A stretch of DNA of 64,000 nt, from NCBI RefSeq assembly GCF_018603905.1, contig NZ_JAHFZZ010000002.1, positions 62,001 to 126,000 on the forward strand, given 5' to 3'. Below, piece by piece: positions 32,943 to 42,513 of this stretch (its first letter is position 1; the number at the start of each line of letters is the position of its first letter). Both the position numbers and the translations under genes were made by a program. The notes beneath the pieces were generated by a model. The model had not been told where the DNA came from. It did no database searches and saw nothing but the letters and a program-made list of their open reading frames with translations. Source of the DNA: Nonomuraea sp. NEAU-A123. Its GTDB lineage: Bacteria; Actinomycetota; Actinomycetes; Streptosporangiales; Streptosporangiaceae.

Positions 32943-34295
32943 ATGATCATCAGCAAGCGGTGGCTCCCCGTGCTGGCCGTGCTGAGCCTGGGCCTGAGCG
33001 CCTGCGCGGGAAGCCCCACGACCACCACCACCCCGGCCGCGCAGAACGCCGGCCAGGCCGACATCGACAAGGCCATGACGACACCCACGGAGCTGACCTT
33101 CTGGACCTGGGTGCCGCAGATCGAGAAGGAAGTCGCCCTATTCCAGAAGAAGTACCCGGCGATCAAGGTGAAAGTCGTCAACGCCGGCCAGGGAGAGCCG
33201 CAGTACACCAAGCTCCGCACCGCGCTCAAAGCGGGCAGCGGCGCCCCGGACGTCGTCCAGATCGAATTCCAGTACATCCCCACCTTCACGATCACGGGCA
33301 GCCTCCTCGACCTGCGCCCGTACGGCGCGGCGGCGCTGAAGGACAAGTTCGTCGACTGGACCTGGTCCCAGGTCACCGGTGACGGCGGCGAAGTCTGGGC
33401 GATCCCGCAGGACTCCGGCCCGATGGGCATGCTCTACCGCAAGGACATCTTCGACAAGCACGGCATAGCCGTACCGAAGACCTGGGACGAGTTCGCCGCG
33501 GCGGCCCGCAAGCTGCACGCCGCCGACCCCGGCGTCTACCTGACCAACCTCGCCTCGAACCAGAACGCCGTCTGGACGGGCCTGCTGTGGCAGGCGGGCG
33601 CCAAGCCGTTCGGCACGCCCGCCAGGGATCGCGTCACGATCAACCTCAACGACGAGCACTCCCAGAAGCTCGCCACCTACTGGGGCGGCCTGGTCAAGGA
33701 GGGCGTGGTCTCCACCGACGCGGACTTCACCGACCAGTGGTACCAGTCGCTCAACCGGGGCAAGTACGCGACCTGGCTGACGGCCGCCTGGGCGCCCACC
33801 TTCCTGACCACCAGCGCCAAGGCGACCAGCGGCAAGTGGCGGGCCGCGCCACTGCCGCAGTGGCAGGCGGGCCAGCAGGCCTCCGGTAACTGGGGCGGCT
33901 CCACCTCGGCGGTGACCAAGGGCACGAAGAATCCCATAGCTGCCGCGAAGTTCGCCGAGTTCCTCAACACCGATCCCGAGTCGACCAAGATGATGGCGAC
34001 CCAGCAGTTCCTCTTCCCGCCGACGAAGGCGTTGCTGGCTGACCCGGAGTTCGTCGGGCAGAAGCCGGAGTTCTACGGTGGTCAGGCGGTCAACAAGGAG
34101 TTCGCCGCCATCAGCGGCACGGTGTCCACCGACTTCCAGTGGCCGCCTTTCCTCGACCAGGTCGTCAGCGACTGGGACGAGACCGTCGGCAAGGCGCTGG
34201 GCGACAAGGGTGACGTCACCGCCGCGCTCGGTCAGTGGCAGTCACGGACCACGACCTACGCCACGAACCAGGGGTTCAAGGTCGAGTCGAAGTGA
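32943..34295 (+). CDS. Sugar ABC transporter substrate-binding lipoprotein
   Basis: 450 aa, family 1 extracellular solute-binding protein. Signal peptide with lipobox LGLSAC (Cys about 21), then a T/P linker and the two-lobe fold (ELTFWTWVPQIEKEVALFQK, GEVWAIPQDSGPMGMLYRKD, GNWGGSTSAVTKGTKNPIAA). Binds the sugar outside the membrane for the two permeases that follow. No ATPase gene is linked, so a shared MsiK-type ATPase is expected, as is common in actinomycetes. Confidence 0.94.
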   Translation: MIISKRWLPVLAVLSLGLSACAGSPTTTTTPAAQNAGQADIDKAMTTPTELTFWTWVPQIEKEVALFQKKYPAIKVKVVNAGQGEPQYTKLRTALKAGSGAPDVVQIEFQYIPTFTITGSLLDLRPYGAAALKDKFVDWTWSQVTGDGGEVWAIPQDSGPMGMLYRKDIFDKHGIAVPKTWDEFAAAARKLHAADPGVYLTNLASNQNAVWTGLLWQAGAKPFGTPARDRVTINLNDEHSQKLATYWGGLVKEGVVSTDADFTDQWYQSLNRGKYATWLTAAWAPTFLTTSAKATSGKWRAAPLPQWQAGQQASGNWGGSTSAVTKGTKNPIAAAKFAEFLNTDPESTKMMATQQFLFPPTKALLADPEFVGQKPEFYGGQAVNKEFAAISGTVSTDFQWPPFLDQVVSDWDETVGKALGDKGDVTAALGQWQSRTTTYATNQGFKVESK

Positions 34296-35164
34296 GACGC
34301 GCCAGAACCTGGACCGGTTACCTGTTCGTCGCGCCGTTCCTGGTGGTGTTCGTCGCGATGCTGGTGGTGCCGCTGGCGTACGCCGCCTACCTCAGCCTCT
34401 TCAAGGACCAGCTCATCGGCGGCACGGTGTTCGGCGGGCTGGACAACTATGCGCGTGCGCTGACCGACTCGCGGCTGCTGGACGGCGTGTGGCGGATGGC
34501 CAGGTTCTTCCTCACGCAGGTGCCGATCATGCTGGGGCTGGCGCTGTTCTTCGCGCTGGCCCTGGACAGCGGTGTGCTGCGGCTGGTGCGGCTGTTCCGG
34601 CTGGGCATCTACATCCCCTACGCGGTGCCGAGCGTGGTGGCCGCCCTGATGTGGGGCTACATCTACGGCCCCTCCTTCGGGCCGCTCGCCCAGCTCGCCG
34701 ACAAGCTGGGCATCTCCTCACCGAACCTGCTCAGCGGCGACTTCGCCCTCGGCTCGCTTGCCAACGTCGTCACCTGGGAGTTCACCGGCTACAACATGAT
34801 CATCCTGTACGCCGCGCTGCGCGCGATCCCGCCGGAGCTGTACGAGGCCGCAGCCGTGGACGGCGCCGGTCCCTGGCGTACCGCCTGGAGCGTGAAGATC
34901 CCGGCGATCAGGTCCGCGCTGCTGCTGACCGTGATCTTCTCCCTCATCGGCAGCTTCCAGCTCTTCAACGAGCCGCAGCTGCTGCAGCGGCTCGCGCCCA
35001 ACGTCATCGACAGCTCCTACACGCCCAACCTCTACGCCTACTCGCTGGCCTTCACCAGCCAGGAGGTCAACTACGCGGCGGCGGTGTCGTTCCTGATCGG
35101 ACTGGTCATCGTCATCGCCTCTTACACCGTCCTGCTGGCCACGAACCGCCGGAGCAAGCCATGA
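34292..35164 (+). CDS. Sugar ABC transporter permease, MalF-like
   Basis: 290 aa, six helices. The EAA loop is ELYEAAAVDGAGPWRTAWSVKIPAI. GTG overlaps the binding-protein stop (GTGA), so translation is coupled; the longer upstream open frame is not used. Forms the membrane channel with the next gene. Confidence 0.93.
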   Translation: MRRARTWTGYLFVAPFLVVFVAMLVVPLAYAAYLSLFKDQLIGGTVFGGLDNYARALTDSRLLDGVWRMARFFLTQVPIMLGLALFFALALDSGVLRLVRLFRLGIYIPYAVPSVVAALMWGYIYGPSFGPLAQLADKLGISSPNLLSGDFALGSLANVVTWEFTGYNMIILYAALRAIPPELYEAAAVDGAGPWRTAWSVKIPAIRSALLLTVIFSLIGSFQLFNEPQLLQRLAPNVIDSSYTPNLYAYSLAFTSQEVNYAAAVSFLIGLVIVIASYTVLLATNRRSKP

Positions 35165-36027
35165 CCACCATCACGGCGAGGCGCCGGCGCGGGAACGTCC
35201 TGACCCTGGCCATGCTCGCCTTCCTCATCTACTTCCTGATGCCGCTGTTCTGGCTGTTCGTGGCGTCGACGAAGACGACGGGCGACCTGTTCTCCAGCTT
35301 CGGGCTGTGGTTCGCCGACGACTTCTCACTGCTGTCCAACGTGCGCGCCACGCTCACCTACGGCGACGGCGTCTACGTCCGATGGCTGCTCAACACCCTC
35401 CTGTATGCGGTGACCAGCGCCGGGGGCGCGGCGGCGCTCGCCGCCCTGGGCGGCTACGGCTTCGCCAAATACCGCTTCAGGGGTGACCGGGCCCTGTTCG
35501 GGCTGGTCCTCGGGTCGATCATGGTGCCGACCACGGCGCTGGCCATCCCGACCTACCTGCTCTTCAGTAAGGTCGGGCTGGTCAACACCCCGTGGGCGAT
35601 CATCTTGCCGTCGCTGGTCAGCCCGTTCGGGCTGTATCTCATGCGCGTGTACGCCCAGGACGCCATCCCCGACAGCCTGCTGGAGGCGGCCAGGATCGAC
35701 GGGGCCGGCGAGTTCGGCATCTTCTTCAAGGTGGTGCTGCGCCTGCTCATGCCCGGTGTGGTCACGGTGCTGCTGTTCACCCTCGTCGCCACCTGGAACA
35801 ACTACTTCCTGCCGCTGATCATGCTGAACAACCCGTCGCTCTACCCGGTGACCGTGGGGCTCGCGTCCTGGTCATCGCAGTCGGCGGCCGGCGGCGGCGC
35901 GACCGGCGACCTGCTCGCGCTGGTGGTCACCGGCTCGCTGCTGTCCGTCGTGCCGCTCGTCGCGGCCTTCCTCCTGCTGCAGAAGTACTGGCAGTCCGGC
36001 CTCACCACCGGTGGGGTCAAGCAATGA
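35161..36027 (+). CDS. Sugar ABC transporter permease, MalG-like
   Basis: 288 aa, six helices. EAA loop SLLEAARIDGAGEFGIFFKV. ATG overlaps the previous stop (ATGA). Its own stop overlaps the GH42 start in the same way. Confidence 0.94.
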   Translation: MTTITARRRRGNVLTLAMLAFLIYFLMPLFWLFVASTKTTGDLFSSFGLWFADDFSLLSNVRATLTYGDGVYVRWLLNTLLYAVTSAGGAAALAALGGYGFAKYRFRGDRALFGLVLGSIMVPTTALAIPTYLLFSKVGLVNTPWAIILPSLVSPFGLYLMRVYAQDAIPDSLLEAARIDGAGEFGIFFKVVLRLLMPGVVTVLLFTLVATWNNYFLPLIMLNNPSLYPVTVGLASWSSQSAAGGGATGDLLALVVTGSLLSVVPLVAAFLLLQKYWQSGLTTGGVKQ

Positions 36028-38129
36028 CCCGGAATGGAGAACGTGTGCTTCCCGACCAGGTGCTCTTCGGCGCCGCCTACTACCACGAGTACCAGCCGTA
36101 CGAGCGGTTGAAGACCGACCTCGACCTGATGGCCGCGGCGGGCTTCTCGGTCATCCGCGTGGGCGAGTCCGTCTGGTCCACCTGGGAGCCGGAGAACGGC
36201 CGGTTCGACCTGGACTGGCTGCGGCCGGTGCTCGACGGCGCGCACGAGCGCGGCATCCACGTCGTCCTGGGTACGCCCACATACGCCGTGCCGCCGTGGC
36301 TGGCCCGCCAGTACCCCGAGATCGCCGGCGAGCGGGCGACCGGTGAGCGCATCCCGTGGGGGGCCAGGCAGGAGGTCGACTACACACACCCCGCGTTCCG
36401 GTTCCACGCCGAGCGGGTGATCCGCGAGGTCGTCGCCCGCTACGCCGATCACCCCGCGGTCATCGGCTTCCAGGTGGACAACGAGCCGGGCTTCGAGCTG
36501 TTCCACAACCACGGCGTCTTCCAGCGCTTCGTGGACCACCTGCGCCGCCTCTACGGCGACGTCGAGACACTGAACCGCGAGTGGGGCCTGGTCTACTGGT
36601 CGCACCGCCTGTCCACGTGGGCCGACCTGTGGACTCCGGACGGCAACCTCCAGGCCCAGTACGACCTGGCCTGGCGCCGCTTCCAGGCCGACCAGACCGC
36701 CGAGTTCATCGACTGGCAGGCCGGCATCGTGCGGGAGTACTCGCGGCCCGGCCAGTTCGTCACCACCTGCATCTCCTACAACCGGCCCGCCCTGGCCGAC
36801 GACCAGCTGACCCGCCACCTGGACGTCACCGCCGGGAACCCGTACTACGCGATGCAGGACGGCCTGGCCCTCCCCGACGCCGGCGCGGGGGCGCAGGGCT
36901 GGACGACCAGCGGGACCTGGGCGCTCTACCACAGCGCCGACCGGATGTACTCCTCCCGCCAGGAGCCCTTCCTCGTCACCGAGACCAACGCGCAGTCGAT
37001 CGGCTTCCCCTGGATGAACCGGCCCGCTTACGACGGGCAGTGGCGCCAGGCGGCCTATGCCCTGGTGTCGCGCGGGGCGAGCATGATCGAGTACTGGCAT
37101 TGGCACACGCTGCACTTCGGCGCCGAGACGTACTGGGGCGGCGTCCTCCCGCACAGTGGCCGGCCCGGGCGCGTCTACCAGGAGATCGCGCGCATCGGAG
37201 CCGAGCTCAGGACCGCCGGCGAGCTGGTCGCCGGGCTCACGCCGGACGCCGACGTCACGATGCTCTACTCCGCGCCGAGCAAGTGGGCGCTGGAGTTCTA
37301 CCCGCCGCTCGCCGACGGCGAGGGCGGGCCGGACCGGCGCTCGTACGAGGGCATCTTCGACCCGTTCTACCGCGGCGCCTTCGACGCGGGCCTGCAGGTG
37401 CGCATCATGCACGCCGGGCAGCTCACTGGAGAGGACGCGGCGGTCGCCGCCGCGCGGCATCCCGTCCTCGTCGTCCCCGCGCTCTACATCGCCGACGACG
37501 CCACACTCGACTGGCTCGCCGCCTACGCCGCCGCCGGAGGTCACCTGGTACTCGGGCCGCGCACCGGATACGGCGACCTGGAGGCGCGGGCCCGTACCGA
37601 GGTCATGCCGGCCCGTCTCGCCGAGCCCGCCGGCATCTGGTACGAGGAATTCGCCAACCTGGACACCGACCTCCCGGTACACGCGCCCGAAGGCTCGCCG
37701 CTGGTGCTCCCGCCCGGTGCGGCCGCCACACGCTGGGCGGACGGGGTGCGGGCGGAGACCGCGCAGGTGCTCGCCCGCTACGAGCACCCGCACTACGGCC
37801 GGTGGCCCGCCATCACCAGCCGGGCGCACGGAGCCGGGCGGATCACCTACGTGGGGACCGTCCCGGACACCGTGCTGGCCCGCGCCCTGTTCGACTGGGC
37901 CGTCCCGGCCGAGCCGTCAGGGTGGCGGTTCGGGGCAGCGAGCGTGACGTCGACGGGCGCCACTTCGCGCGACGGCCGCAAGGTGCGTTTCGTACATAAC
38001 TGGTCGTGGGAGCCGGTCGCGGTCCGGCTGCCGGTCGCGGTGCGGGACGTCCTCGGTGAGAGCGACCACGACGCCGGCCAGGAACTGGCGCTCGGCCCTT
38101 GGGACGTGCGGGTCCTCGTGGAGCGCTGA
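36024..38129 (+). CDS. Beta-galactosidase, glycoside hydrolase family 42
   Basis: 701 aa, the family's usual length. TIM-barrel start FGAAYYHEYQPYERLKTDLD, VIRVGESVWSTWEP, acid/base Glu in FQVDNEPGFE and nucleophile Glu in LVTETNAQSIGFPWMNRP; then the trimerisation and C-terminal beta domains. No signal peptide, so it cleaves beta-galactosides taken up by the transporter inside the cell. Coupled by a 4-nt overlap to the permease gene; last gene of the operon. Confidence 0.95.
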   Translation: MTRNGERVLPDQVLFGAAYYHEYQPYERLKTDLDLMAAAGFSVIRVGESVWSTWEPENGRFDLDWLRPVLDGAHERGIHVVLGTPTYAVPPWLARQYPEIAGERATGERIPWGARQEVDYTHPAFRFHAERVIREVVARYADHPAVIGFQVDNEPGFELFHNHGVFQRFVDHLRRLYGDVETLNREWGLVYWSHRLSTWADLWTPDGNLQAQYDLAWRRFQADQTAEFIDWQAGIVREYSRPGQFVTTCISYNRPALADDQLTRHLDVTAGNPYYAMQDGLALPDAGAGAQGWTTSGTWALYHSADRMYSSRQEPFLVTETNAQSIGFPWMNRPAYDGQWRQAAYALVSRGASMIEYWHWHTLHFGAETYWGGVLPHSGRPGRVYQEIARIGAELRTAGELVAGLTPDADVTMLYSAPSKWALEFYPPLADGEGGPDRRSYEGIFDPFYRGAFDAGLQVRIMHAGQLTGEDAAVAAARHPVLVVPALYIADDATLDWLAAYAAAGGHLVLGPRTGYGDLEARARTEVMPARLAEPAGIWYEEFANLDTDLPVHAPEGSPLVLPPGAAATRWADGVRAETAQVLARYEHPHYGRWPAITSRAHGAGRITYVGTVPDTVLARALFDWAVPAEPSGWRFGAASVTSTGATSRDGRKVRFVHNWSWEPVAVRLPVAVRDVLGESDHDAGQELALGPWDVRVLVER

Positions 38130-38316
38130 CGCCGCGAGGGGCGCCCGCCGAGTGGTGGCCGGCGGACGCCGCCGAGGGTAATGCTGATCAGGGGGCTACG
38201 CCGTGGGGGTGGGGCATACCGGCCCTCTCACGAACAACTACACACAGCAATGATAAACTACTGAATGTAGCCATTCCTGTGCGAGTGATCCCTACCGGCG
38301 CGGTGTCAAACACTAT

Positions 38317-38345
38317 CCCCCGCCTCCGGCGAGCTGGGGCGGGGG
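38317..38345 (+). terminator. Hairpin downstream of the beta-galactosidase operon
   Basis: CCCCCGCC and GGCGGGGG form a perfect 8-bp stem, followed by GAAACC. It lies about 190 bases past the operon's stop codon and is the first strong hairpin after it. Confidence 0.45.
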
Positions 38346-38512
38346 AAACCTTCCCTGACGCCCTCTTGTTGATCTTCAACTTGTCCGGTTGGCGAAGTTT
38401 TGTGATCACCGGAGGGACAGGGTTATGTCAGGGTGGCAAAGTCTGTAGTCCGGCCTGGCGGGAAAACCGTCTCCCTCCTACGGATAGGCCCGCAACGGCC
38501 ATAGCCTGAGAC

Positions 38513-38567
38513 GGCCGGGCCTCCTACCTGGGGGACTTAGCGGGCTCACCCGGTAGGAGGCCCGGCC
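38513..38567. terminator. 16-bp perfect stem, likely bidirectional terminator
   Basis: GGCCGGGCCTCCTACC (38513-38528) pairs exactly with 38552-38567. It sits 10 bases past the stop of the small minus-strand gene and also faces the beta-galactosidase operon. Confidence 0.65.
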
Positions 38568-38576
38568 ACCCACGTG

Positions 38577-38705
38577 TTAGTGGGTGGCGTCGTGATCGCT
38601 GCTGGTCCAGATGAGCCAACCCAGCCACAGCACGAGCTTGATCACGGTCAGGCCCGTTCTGAGTCGCTGATGCCGATCACGATTGGGACGGGGCGCCTCC
38701 TCCAC
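38577..38705 (-). CDS. Small single-pass membrane protein, 42 aa
   Basis: GTG 38705 has a near-perfect ribosome site, AGGAGGTGA, 8 nt upstream, which decides the start. The product has a basic N-terminal third (RPNRDRHQRLRT), one helix (VIKLVLWLGWLIW) and a polar tail ending DHDATH. A strong hairpin follows the stop. No function is known to me; the strong translation signal argues that it is real. Confidence 0.6.
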   Translation of the reverse strand: MEEAPRPNRDRHQRLRTGLTVIKLVLWLGWLIWTSSDHDATH

Positions 38706-39199
38706 GGGTGTTCTCACCTCCTCTCCGCCGAGACCATCCGGCAGATCCGACCGGATGCTCCTGACGGGCGAAGGGGGCGGTGAGTGCCCTATCCCAGGCT
38801 GAACCCTAGGGGATCGGAGTCGGCCCATCAGTGTGGGTCATCGCAGCCAGAGAGGTGATTTTCTCCCCATGGCGGATAGGGCTTCCAACCTCCCGCCGGG
38901 GCGACATCACACCGAGTGGTAGATCCACGATCACGCTGTATGGCTTTCTACCAGGGACGAACAGAGTCGACCAGCCGAGAAACCACACCGCATGGAAGCC
39001 AGCCACGCAAGGATGAGGTTTGTCTCCCGGCGGGGGGATCGCTCTCTGCGGGGGAGGATCAATCTGGACTTTTGGTGACACGGAGGCCCGGCGAGAATCA
39101 CGTCAGAGCAGGAGACCTCCCGCGCGTTGCCGGACACCAGCGCCTTCCCTACCCGGGGGTCGGACCTGGCGACCTCGCGTAATCAGGTGTCGTCTATTC
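38706..39199. other. Intergenic region without a recognised gene
   Basis: Several open frames of 60-90 codons exist on both strands but none has a ribosome site, a typical composition or a family resemblance. Upstream elements of the small gene are near 38706-38740. The right side runs into the end of the IS21-like relic (TGTCAATGG at 39200). Confidence 0.4.
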
Positions 39200-39220
39200 T
39201 GTCAATGGTCAAGTGCGTGT

Positions 39221-40917
39221 GGGTCTGGCCCACTTTTCGTGATCAGTAGCCGTGCAGGACACGAACGCGGAGCAGGTCGGGGTTGGCTCGTCCGTACATG
39301 ATCCGTTTGATCATCTTGATGCGGTTCACGTTGCCTTCCACGGTCCCGGAGCTATAGGGCAAGGTGAGCCCGGATTTGACCGCCGCCCAGTCCCGGCGAA
39401 GGCCGGCGACGAAGTCGCGCAGTTCTCGTGCTGGACTGGCCTCTGCTCGCGCTGCCCAGCTTTCCAGGTCATGCTCGCCACGACGGTGAACGAGCATCTC
39501 GGCGAACTGGCGCGTCAGCTCGGTGATCGAGGCGAGTTCCGGGCAGCGGGCGGTGATCTGTTCCAGCTTGGCCAGATCTTCCGCGGCGACCTTGCTGGGT
39601 GGCTGGACGATCCAGCCGGTGACCTCCCGGATCTTGGGTGCGGGAGGTGTTGCGGGTTTGGCGGTTGTCATGCGGAGCTTGCCGGTGAGGCGTCGGAGCG
39701 TCCAGGCGCTGCCCAGATAGCCGCGTTCGCGCAGTTCAGCCAACAGTTGATCGGTGCTGCGGCAGCCTTGCTCCCAGCGTTGGTGCAGGTAGGGAAGATA
39801 GGCATCGAGGATCGTCCGGTACGGTGCGCGCTCGTCGCTGATGAGGTCGTCGGCGCTGGTGACGGCGGCGTAGCGGCGCACGGTCTTGCGATCTAGCCGT
39901 AGCTCGCGGCTGATCTGGGTGATATTCATCCCTTGGGCGAGGGCCTGGTGGATCTCAGCGTGCCGGATCCTGATGCGGGCGGCCGAGGATCCTTCCTCGC
40001 GGGTCGGCTCCGGGGCGGCAGGAGGCTCCGCAACCTCGGTCTTGGCCGGTTCACGCAGGTGCGCGCGGTGCCGGGACACGGCCCGCTGGACCGCGCCGGA
40101 CAGGTTGTGGAGCAAATGCCAGCGATCAGCCACCTGCACCGCCAACGGGGCGCCGCGCTGAGCACCTTCGGCATAGCAGCCGGCCCGATCCCGGCAGATC
40201 ACCTCCACTCCGGGATGAGCCTCCAGCCAGGCCGCAAACGAGTCCGCCGAGCGATCCGGCAGCAGGTCGACCACATGGCCGCCCTCCACGTCGACCAGCA
40301 CTGTTCCGTAGGTGTGGCCCTTGCGCCAGGCGAACTCATCGACCCCCAGCACCCGGGGAGTCGCCACCTGCGGATCCGGCAAGCTCCGCAACAACCGCAG
40401 CAGCGTCGAACGACCCACCGCACAGGCCAGGCGAGCGGTATGACGTGCACCGGGCCGACCACCCAGAGCCAGCGCCACCACCCGCAACATCGAGACCAGC
40501 CCCGCTGCGCGCCGACCGTGCCTGCTGGTCAGACCGGCCACCTGCTCGGCGAAAGTCCGTTTGCCACAGGCGGAGTTGTCGCAGAAGAAGCGACGCACCC
40601 GCACCTGGAGCAGCACCTCCTGCCCGGCCACCGGCAGATCCGACAGGAACCGCTCATAGCGGCTATGAACCCCCACCGACTCCCATCCACAGGCCGGACA
40701 AGCGCTCTTCGGCTCCGTCGTCGCAGCCTTCACCCGCATGGTCGCACCCATCCGATGCACCCGCTCGATGCGAACGGCGGCAAGATGCGGAAACACGACC
40801 GCCAACAGCTCCATGATCGACATAGAGCAGCGTCCCGGCACCAGCACCGGCCCGCACCCGGCTCAACAAGATTGTGATCTTGCAAGTACGGCCGATCACT
40901 AAATGTGGGCCAGACCC
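39221..40917. mobile_element. ISL3-family insertion sequence, 1697 bp
   Basis: Terminal inverted repeats start GGGTCTGGCCCAC and share about 23 of 25 bases (left 39221-39245, right 40893-40917). An 8-bp target duplication GTGCGTGT flanks it at 39213-39220 and 40918-40925, the size typical of ISL3. One transposase gene fills it. It sits inside the end of an IS21-like element whose sequence resumes on the other side. Confidence 0.93.
39243..40823 (-). CDS. ISL3-family transposase
   Basis: About 526 aa. N-terminal zinc binding CPACGWESVGVHSRYERFLS followed by RRFFCDNSACGKRTFAE, then the DDE domain (VLGVDEFAWRKGHTYGTVLV, VADRWHLLHNL) with an insertion, and the typical end LPYSSGTVEGNVNRIKMIKR. 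Ends inside the left terminal repeat region. ATG 40823 is chosen; a GTG at 40847 is possible. Confidence 0.93.
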   Translation of the reverse strand: MSIMELLAVVFPHLAAVRIERVHRMGATMRVKAATTEPKSACPACGWESVGVHSRYERFLSDLPVAGQEVLLQVRVRRFFCDNSACGKRTFAEQVAGLTSRHGRRAAGLVSMLRVVALALGGRPGARHTARLACAVGRSTLLRLLRSLPDPQVATPRVLGVDEFAWRKGHTYGTVLVDVEGGHVVDLLPDRSADSFAAWLEAHPGVEVICRDRAGCYAEGAQRGAPLAVQVADRWHLLHNLSGAVQRAVSRHRAHLREPAKTEVAEPPAAPEPTREEGSSAARIRIRHAEIHQALAQGMNITQISRELRLDRKTVRRYAAVTSADDLISDERAPYRTILDAYLPYLHQRWEQGCRSTDQLLAELRERGYLGSAWTLRRLTGKLRMTTAKPATPPAPKIREVTGWIVQPPSKVAAEDLAKLEQITARCPELASITELTRQFAEMLVHRRGEHDLESWAARAEASPARELRDFVAGLRRDWAAVKSGLTLPYSSGTVEGNVNRIKMIKRIMYGRANPDLLRVRVLHGY

Positions 40918-40969
40918 GTGCGTGTCGCCGCTGGTGGCCGGTTTAAGGTCCCCGCTGCTTCGTAGTTGA

Positions 40970-41749
40970 CTACTTCTTGGTGAGGCGTGCTGGTGTCCTG
41001 GTTCGTGCCTGTTTCATGCGGAAGGACTCGCCCTCGGTGACCACGACGATGCTGTGGTGCAGGAGTCGGTCCAGCAGGCTGACGGCGGTGGTGTGTTCGG
41101 GCAGGAAGCGTCCCCATTGGTCGAAGGGCCAGTGTGAGCCGATCCCGAGGGCGCGGCGTTCGTAGGCGGCGGCGACGAGGCGGAACAGCAGCTGAGCGCC
41201 GGTGTCATCCAGCGGGGCGAAGCCGACCTCGTCGATGATGACCAGATCGGCGCGCAGCAGGTTCTCGATCACGCGGCCGACGGAGTTGTGGGCCAGCCCG
41301 CGATAGAGGGTCTCGACCAGGTCGGCGGCGGTGAAGTAGCGGACCTTGGGCCCGGCCTGGACCGCGGCGACACCGAGGGCGATGAGGCTGTGGGATTTGC
41401 CGGTGCCGGCCGGGCCGACGGCGCAGTAGTTTTCCGCTGCCCGGACCCATTCCAGCGAGGCGAGGTGGTCGAACGTCGCCTTGGGGATGGAGGAGGCGGC
41501 GACGTCGAACTCCTCGATGGTCTTGAGCATCGGGAACGCGGCGGCCTTCATCCGGGCGCGGGTGTTGGAGGCATCGCGGGCGGCCAGTTCGGCATCCAGC
41601 AGGGTGCGCAGGAACTCTTCCGGATTCCAGCGTTGGGTGCGGGCCGTGATGAGCAGTTCGGGCGCCAGGCGGCGGATGGTGGATAGCTTCAGCCGGCGCA
41701 GCCCGTTGTCCAGGTCGGCGGCCAGCGGGGGGATCGCGGGCGCGGTCAT
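40970..41749 (-). CDS. istB: IS21-family helper ATPase IstB
   Basis: 259 aa AAA+ ATPase that assists IS21 transposition. Walker A VGPAGTGKSHSLIALG, Walker B ADLVIIDEVGFAPLD, sensor-like SHWPFDQWGRFLP, and the C-terminal LLDRLLHHSIVVVTEGESFR motif. Start overlaps the IstA stop (ATGA). Belongs to a disrupted IS21 element: its left end carries the ISL3 insertion and its IstA is truncated. Confidence 0.94.
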   Translation of the reverse strand: MTAPAIPPLAADLDNGLRRLKLSTIRRLAPELLITARTQRWNPEEFLRTLLDAELAARDASNTRARMKAAAFPMLKTIEEFDVAASSIPKATFDHLASLEWVRAAENYCAVGPAGTGKSHSLIALGVAAVQAGPKVRYFTAADLVETLYRGLAHNSVGRVIENLLRADLVIIDEVGFAPLDDTGAQLLFRLVAAAYERRALGIGSHWPFDQWGRFLPEHTTAVSLLDRLLHHSIVVVTEGESFRMKQARTRTPARLTKK

Positions 41750-42513
41750 GACGCCTCTCCCACCTGGTCGAGGGCGTAAGCGGTCAGCGGCCGGGTGGGA
41801 ACGTGCGGCAGTTCCAGCACCAGAGCCTGGCCTGGGGGGCGGATTTGGGCGGTGCCGGCTCCGGCGGCCAGGATCGAGCGCACGTCCTCGGCCCGCCAGC
41901 GGCGAAAGCAGATCGCCCGCTCCAGCGCCGCCAGCAGCGCCTGCTCGCCGTGCGCGGCGCGCAACGCGGCCAGTTGGACCAGGTCGCCGGCCAGGCGGGC
42001 GTTGCCGGAAGCGGCCGAACCGGCCAGGAACGTTTCCGCGACCGGGCCGAGCTGCAGGAACGTCTTCTCCGTCTCGGTGCGGGCCCGGGCGGCGCGGCGG
42101 GGCGCTGGCCGGGGACCGCCGTAGTGCTCATCGGTCACCGAGGCCTGGCCGGGCGCGACCGGCGTGTGGGTGGCGACGATCTCGCCGGTGGCCGGATCAG
42201 TGATCAGCAGGTGCCTGTCGGCCTCGGTCACCGCGACCTGGGTGCCGATCAGGCGGGTGGGCACCGAGTAGCGGGCCGAGCCGAACCGCACGCAGGAGAG
42301 CCGATCGACCTTGCGGGTGGCCGGTGGCTTGCCGATGGCCGGGCGCAGCGACGGCAGCGCCGCCAGCAGCCCATGCTCGGCTGTCAGGCGTTCGGCGGGG
42401 ATCGCGCAGATCTCCGCGTGCGGGACCGTGTTCACCTCGGCGCACCACTGGCGGGCGGCGACGTTGGCCGCGGTCAGGTCCGCGAACGGGGCCAGCAACC
42501 GCAGCCTGATCAC
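41746..42513 (-). pseudogene. istA: IS21 transposase IstA, N-terminally truncated
   Basis: About 255 aa matching only the C-terminal part of IstA: RLRLLAPFADLTAANVAARQ, WCAEVNTVPHAEICAIPAER, VRFGSARYSVPTRLIGTQV. The N-terminal HTH and the DDE residues are missing; upstream of 42513 the sequence is unrelated. Non-functional relic. Confidence 0.85.

Noticed and set aside
35841..37829. A 662-codon minus-strand frame opposite the GH42 gene
   Set aside because: Composition is that of a codon-position shadow, and the plus strand encodes a full GH42 enzyme with catalytic motifs.
38806..39081. A 91-codon minus-strand gene
   Set aside because: No ribosome site, no family resemblance, and irregular composition.
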